Below are positions 5,905 through 6,594 of a DNA stretch of 6,594 nucleotides, in pieces. The translations under genes and the position numbers were made by a program. The stretch comes from Desulfitobacterium sp. GTDB taxonomy: Bacteria > Bacillota > Desulfitobacteriia > Desulfitobacteriales > Desulfitobacteriaceae. The stretch's first letter is position 1; the number at the start of each line of letters is the position of its first letter. Where the stretch lies: assembly GCA_012799495.1 (NCBI GenBank), contig JAAZLD010000052.1:1-6594 (forward strand), given 5' to 3'. The notes under the pieces are model-generated. The model ran no database searches. It worked only from the letters and a program-made list of their open reading frames with translations, and was not told the origin of the DNA.

Positions 5905-6594
5905 TTGAAAGAAATTGTCCTACAATATCAAGAGGAAATTATTAAAGTAGCTTTATTTGAAAATGGACAATTAATCGAGGTTCATGAAGAGGAGGCTAAT
6001 CGACACAGAGCTGTCGGGAATATCTATCGCGGTAAAGTTATGAATGTCTTACCGGGAATGCAGGCAGCTTTTGTAGATATTGGCCTAGAGAAAAATGCTT
6101 TTCTCTTTGTGGGAGATGCAATCCCTCTTCAATACGATCAAGAGGACAAGCTTCCTCCAGATCCAAAAATAAGAATTGAAGAAATTCTTAAACCTGGCCA
6201 AGATCTTTTAGTCCAAGTAACTAAAGAAGCTGTTGGAACGAAAGGTCCTCGGATTACCACAAATATCACTATTCCTGGACGCTATGGGGTCTTACTACCT
6301 ACAGGTGAGTATGTGGGTGTTTCCCGAAAAATTACTAATGAACAAGAGCGTGACCGCTTGCGGGAGTTGGCTCAGGAAGTTTGCCCCTCAGGTATGGGCA
6401 TAATTGTGCGGACTTTGGGAGAGGGAGTCCATTTGCCAGAACTAGAGCAGGATGTTAAAGAATTAGTGGAACTATGGGGAGTTTTGGAAAAGGAAATTCC
6501 TAAAGTGTCAGTTCCTGGCTTAGTCCATCAGGATGTCAATCTTGTTTCAAGAATGCTCCGGGATTGGGTAGACCACGATGTAAAATCAATTACA
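5905..6594 (+). CDS. rng: RNase G/E family endoribonuclease, 3' part beyond window
   Basis: Only the first 230 codons are present; the frame is open to the window end. The protein is a single-strand-specific endoribonuclease that in other bacteria trims rRNA precursors and starts mRNA decay. The family signature is very clear: NIYRGKVMNVLPGMQAAF (39-56) and VDIGLEKNAFLFVGD (57-71) of the S1 RNA-binding domain, then LVQVTKEAVGTKGPRITT (102-119), GRYGVLLP (125-132) and GMGIIVRT (163-170). The catalytic aspartates and the zinc-link cysteines lie downstream, so activity cannot be judged. The start is TTG, with GAGGT (5892-5896) overlapping the upstream stop and 8 nt away; no ATG exists until codon 46, inside the S1 domain. 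Many Clostridia keep this enzyme although B. subtilis lacks it. In related genomes rplU and rpmA usually come next, which would tie this unit to ribosome production. Confidence 0.94.
   Translation, partial: MKEIVLQYQEEIIKVALFENGQLIEVHEEEANRHRAVGNIYRGKVMNVLPGMQAAFVDIGLEKNAFLFVGDAIPLQYDQEDKLPPDPKIRIEEILKPGQDLLVQVTKEAVGTKGPRITTNITIPGRYGVLLPTGEYVGVSRKITNEQERDRLRELAQEVCPSGMGIIVRTLGEGVHLPELEQDVKELVELWGVLEKEIPKVSVPGLVHQDVNLVSRMLRDWVDHDVKSIT

Overview
The window looks like chromosomal DNA from a low-GC, endospore-forming anaerobic Firmicute of the class Clostridia. A Peptococcaceae/Desulfitobacteriaceae-type lineage is my best guess, but the genus cannot be fixed from this stretch. The support is gene content and order: a SpoIVFA-like protein, a SpoIVFB-type intramembrane protease, a TIGR03960-type radical SAM protein, its TIGR03936/DUF2344 partner, and an RNase G/E gene, all on the plus strand. 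To my knowledge this order is common in spore-forming Clostridia. There the block usually continues into rplU and rpmA downstream, outside this window.

Region by region. (1) Positions 23-1210 encode a stand-alone MFS-type transporter of unknown substrate, closed by a rho-independent terminator at about 1286-1328. (2) Positions 1404-3194 hold the sporulation pair. The first gene is a bitopic protein with a degenerate LytM/M23 domain (SpoIVFA-like). The second is an M50B metalloprotease with a C-terminal CBS-like domain (SpoIVFB-like). A tentative sigma-E-type promoter lies just after the terminator. (3) A 129-bp intergenic region carries a good sigma-A promoter with an extended -10, bracketed by an 8-bp inverted repeat. 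(4) Positions 3324-6594 form a tight transcription unit: the radical SAM protein, DUF2344 protein and RNase G/E, the last cut off by the window end. The genes are 5-11 nt apart with the starts chosen here, and the last two appear to begin with TTG.

How they work together. In Bacillus subtilis SpoIVFA holds SpoIVFB inactive in the outer forespore membrane until a signal from the forespore releases it to cleave pro-sigma-K. The pair here has the right architecture for that job: the SpoIVFA-like LytM domain has lost catalytic residues, while the protease keeps all of its own. The downstream trio is a different kind of unit. It has its own vegetative-type promoter and couples an uncharacterised radical SAM/DUF2344 pair to an RNA-processing enzyme, so a role in RNA or ribosome maturation is a reasonable but unproven guess.

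I saw no RNA genes, CRISPR arrays, insertion sequences or attachment sites. The most interesting uncharacterised element is the radical SAM-DUF2344-RNase G block and its promoter architecture. The window is otherwise mostly conserved core genome.
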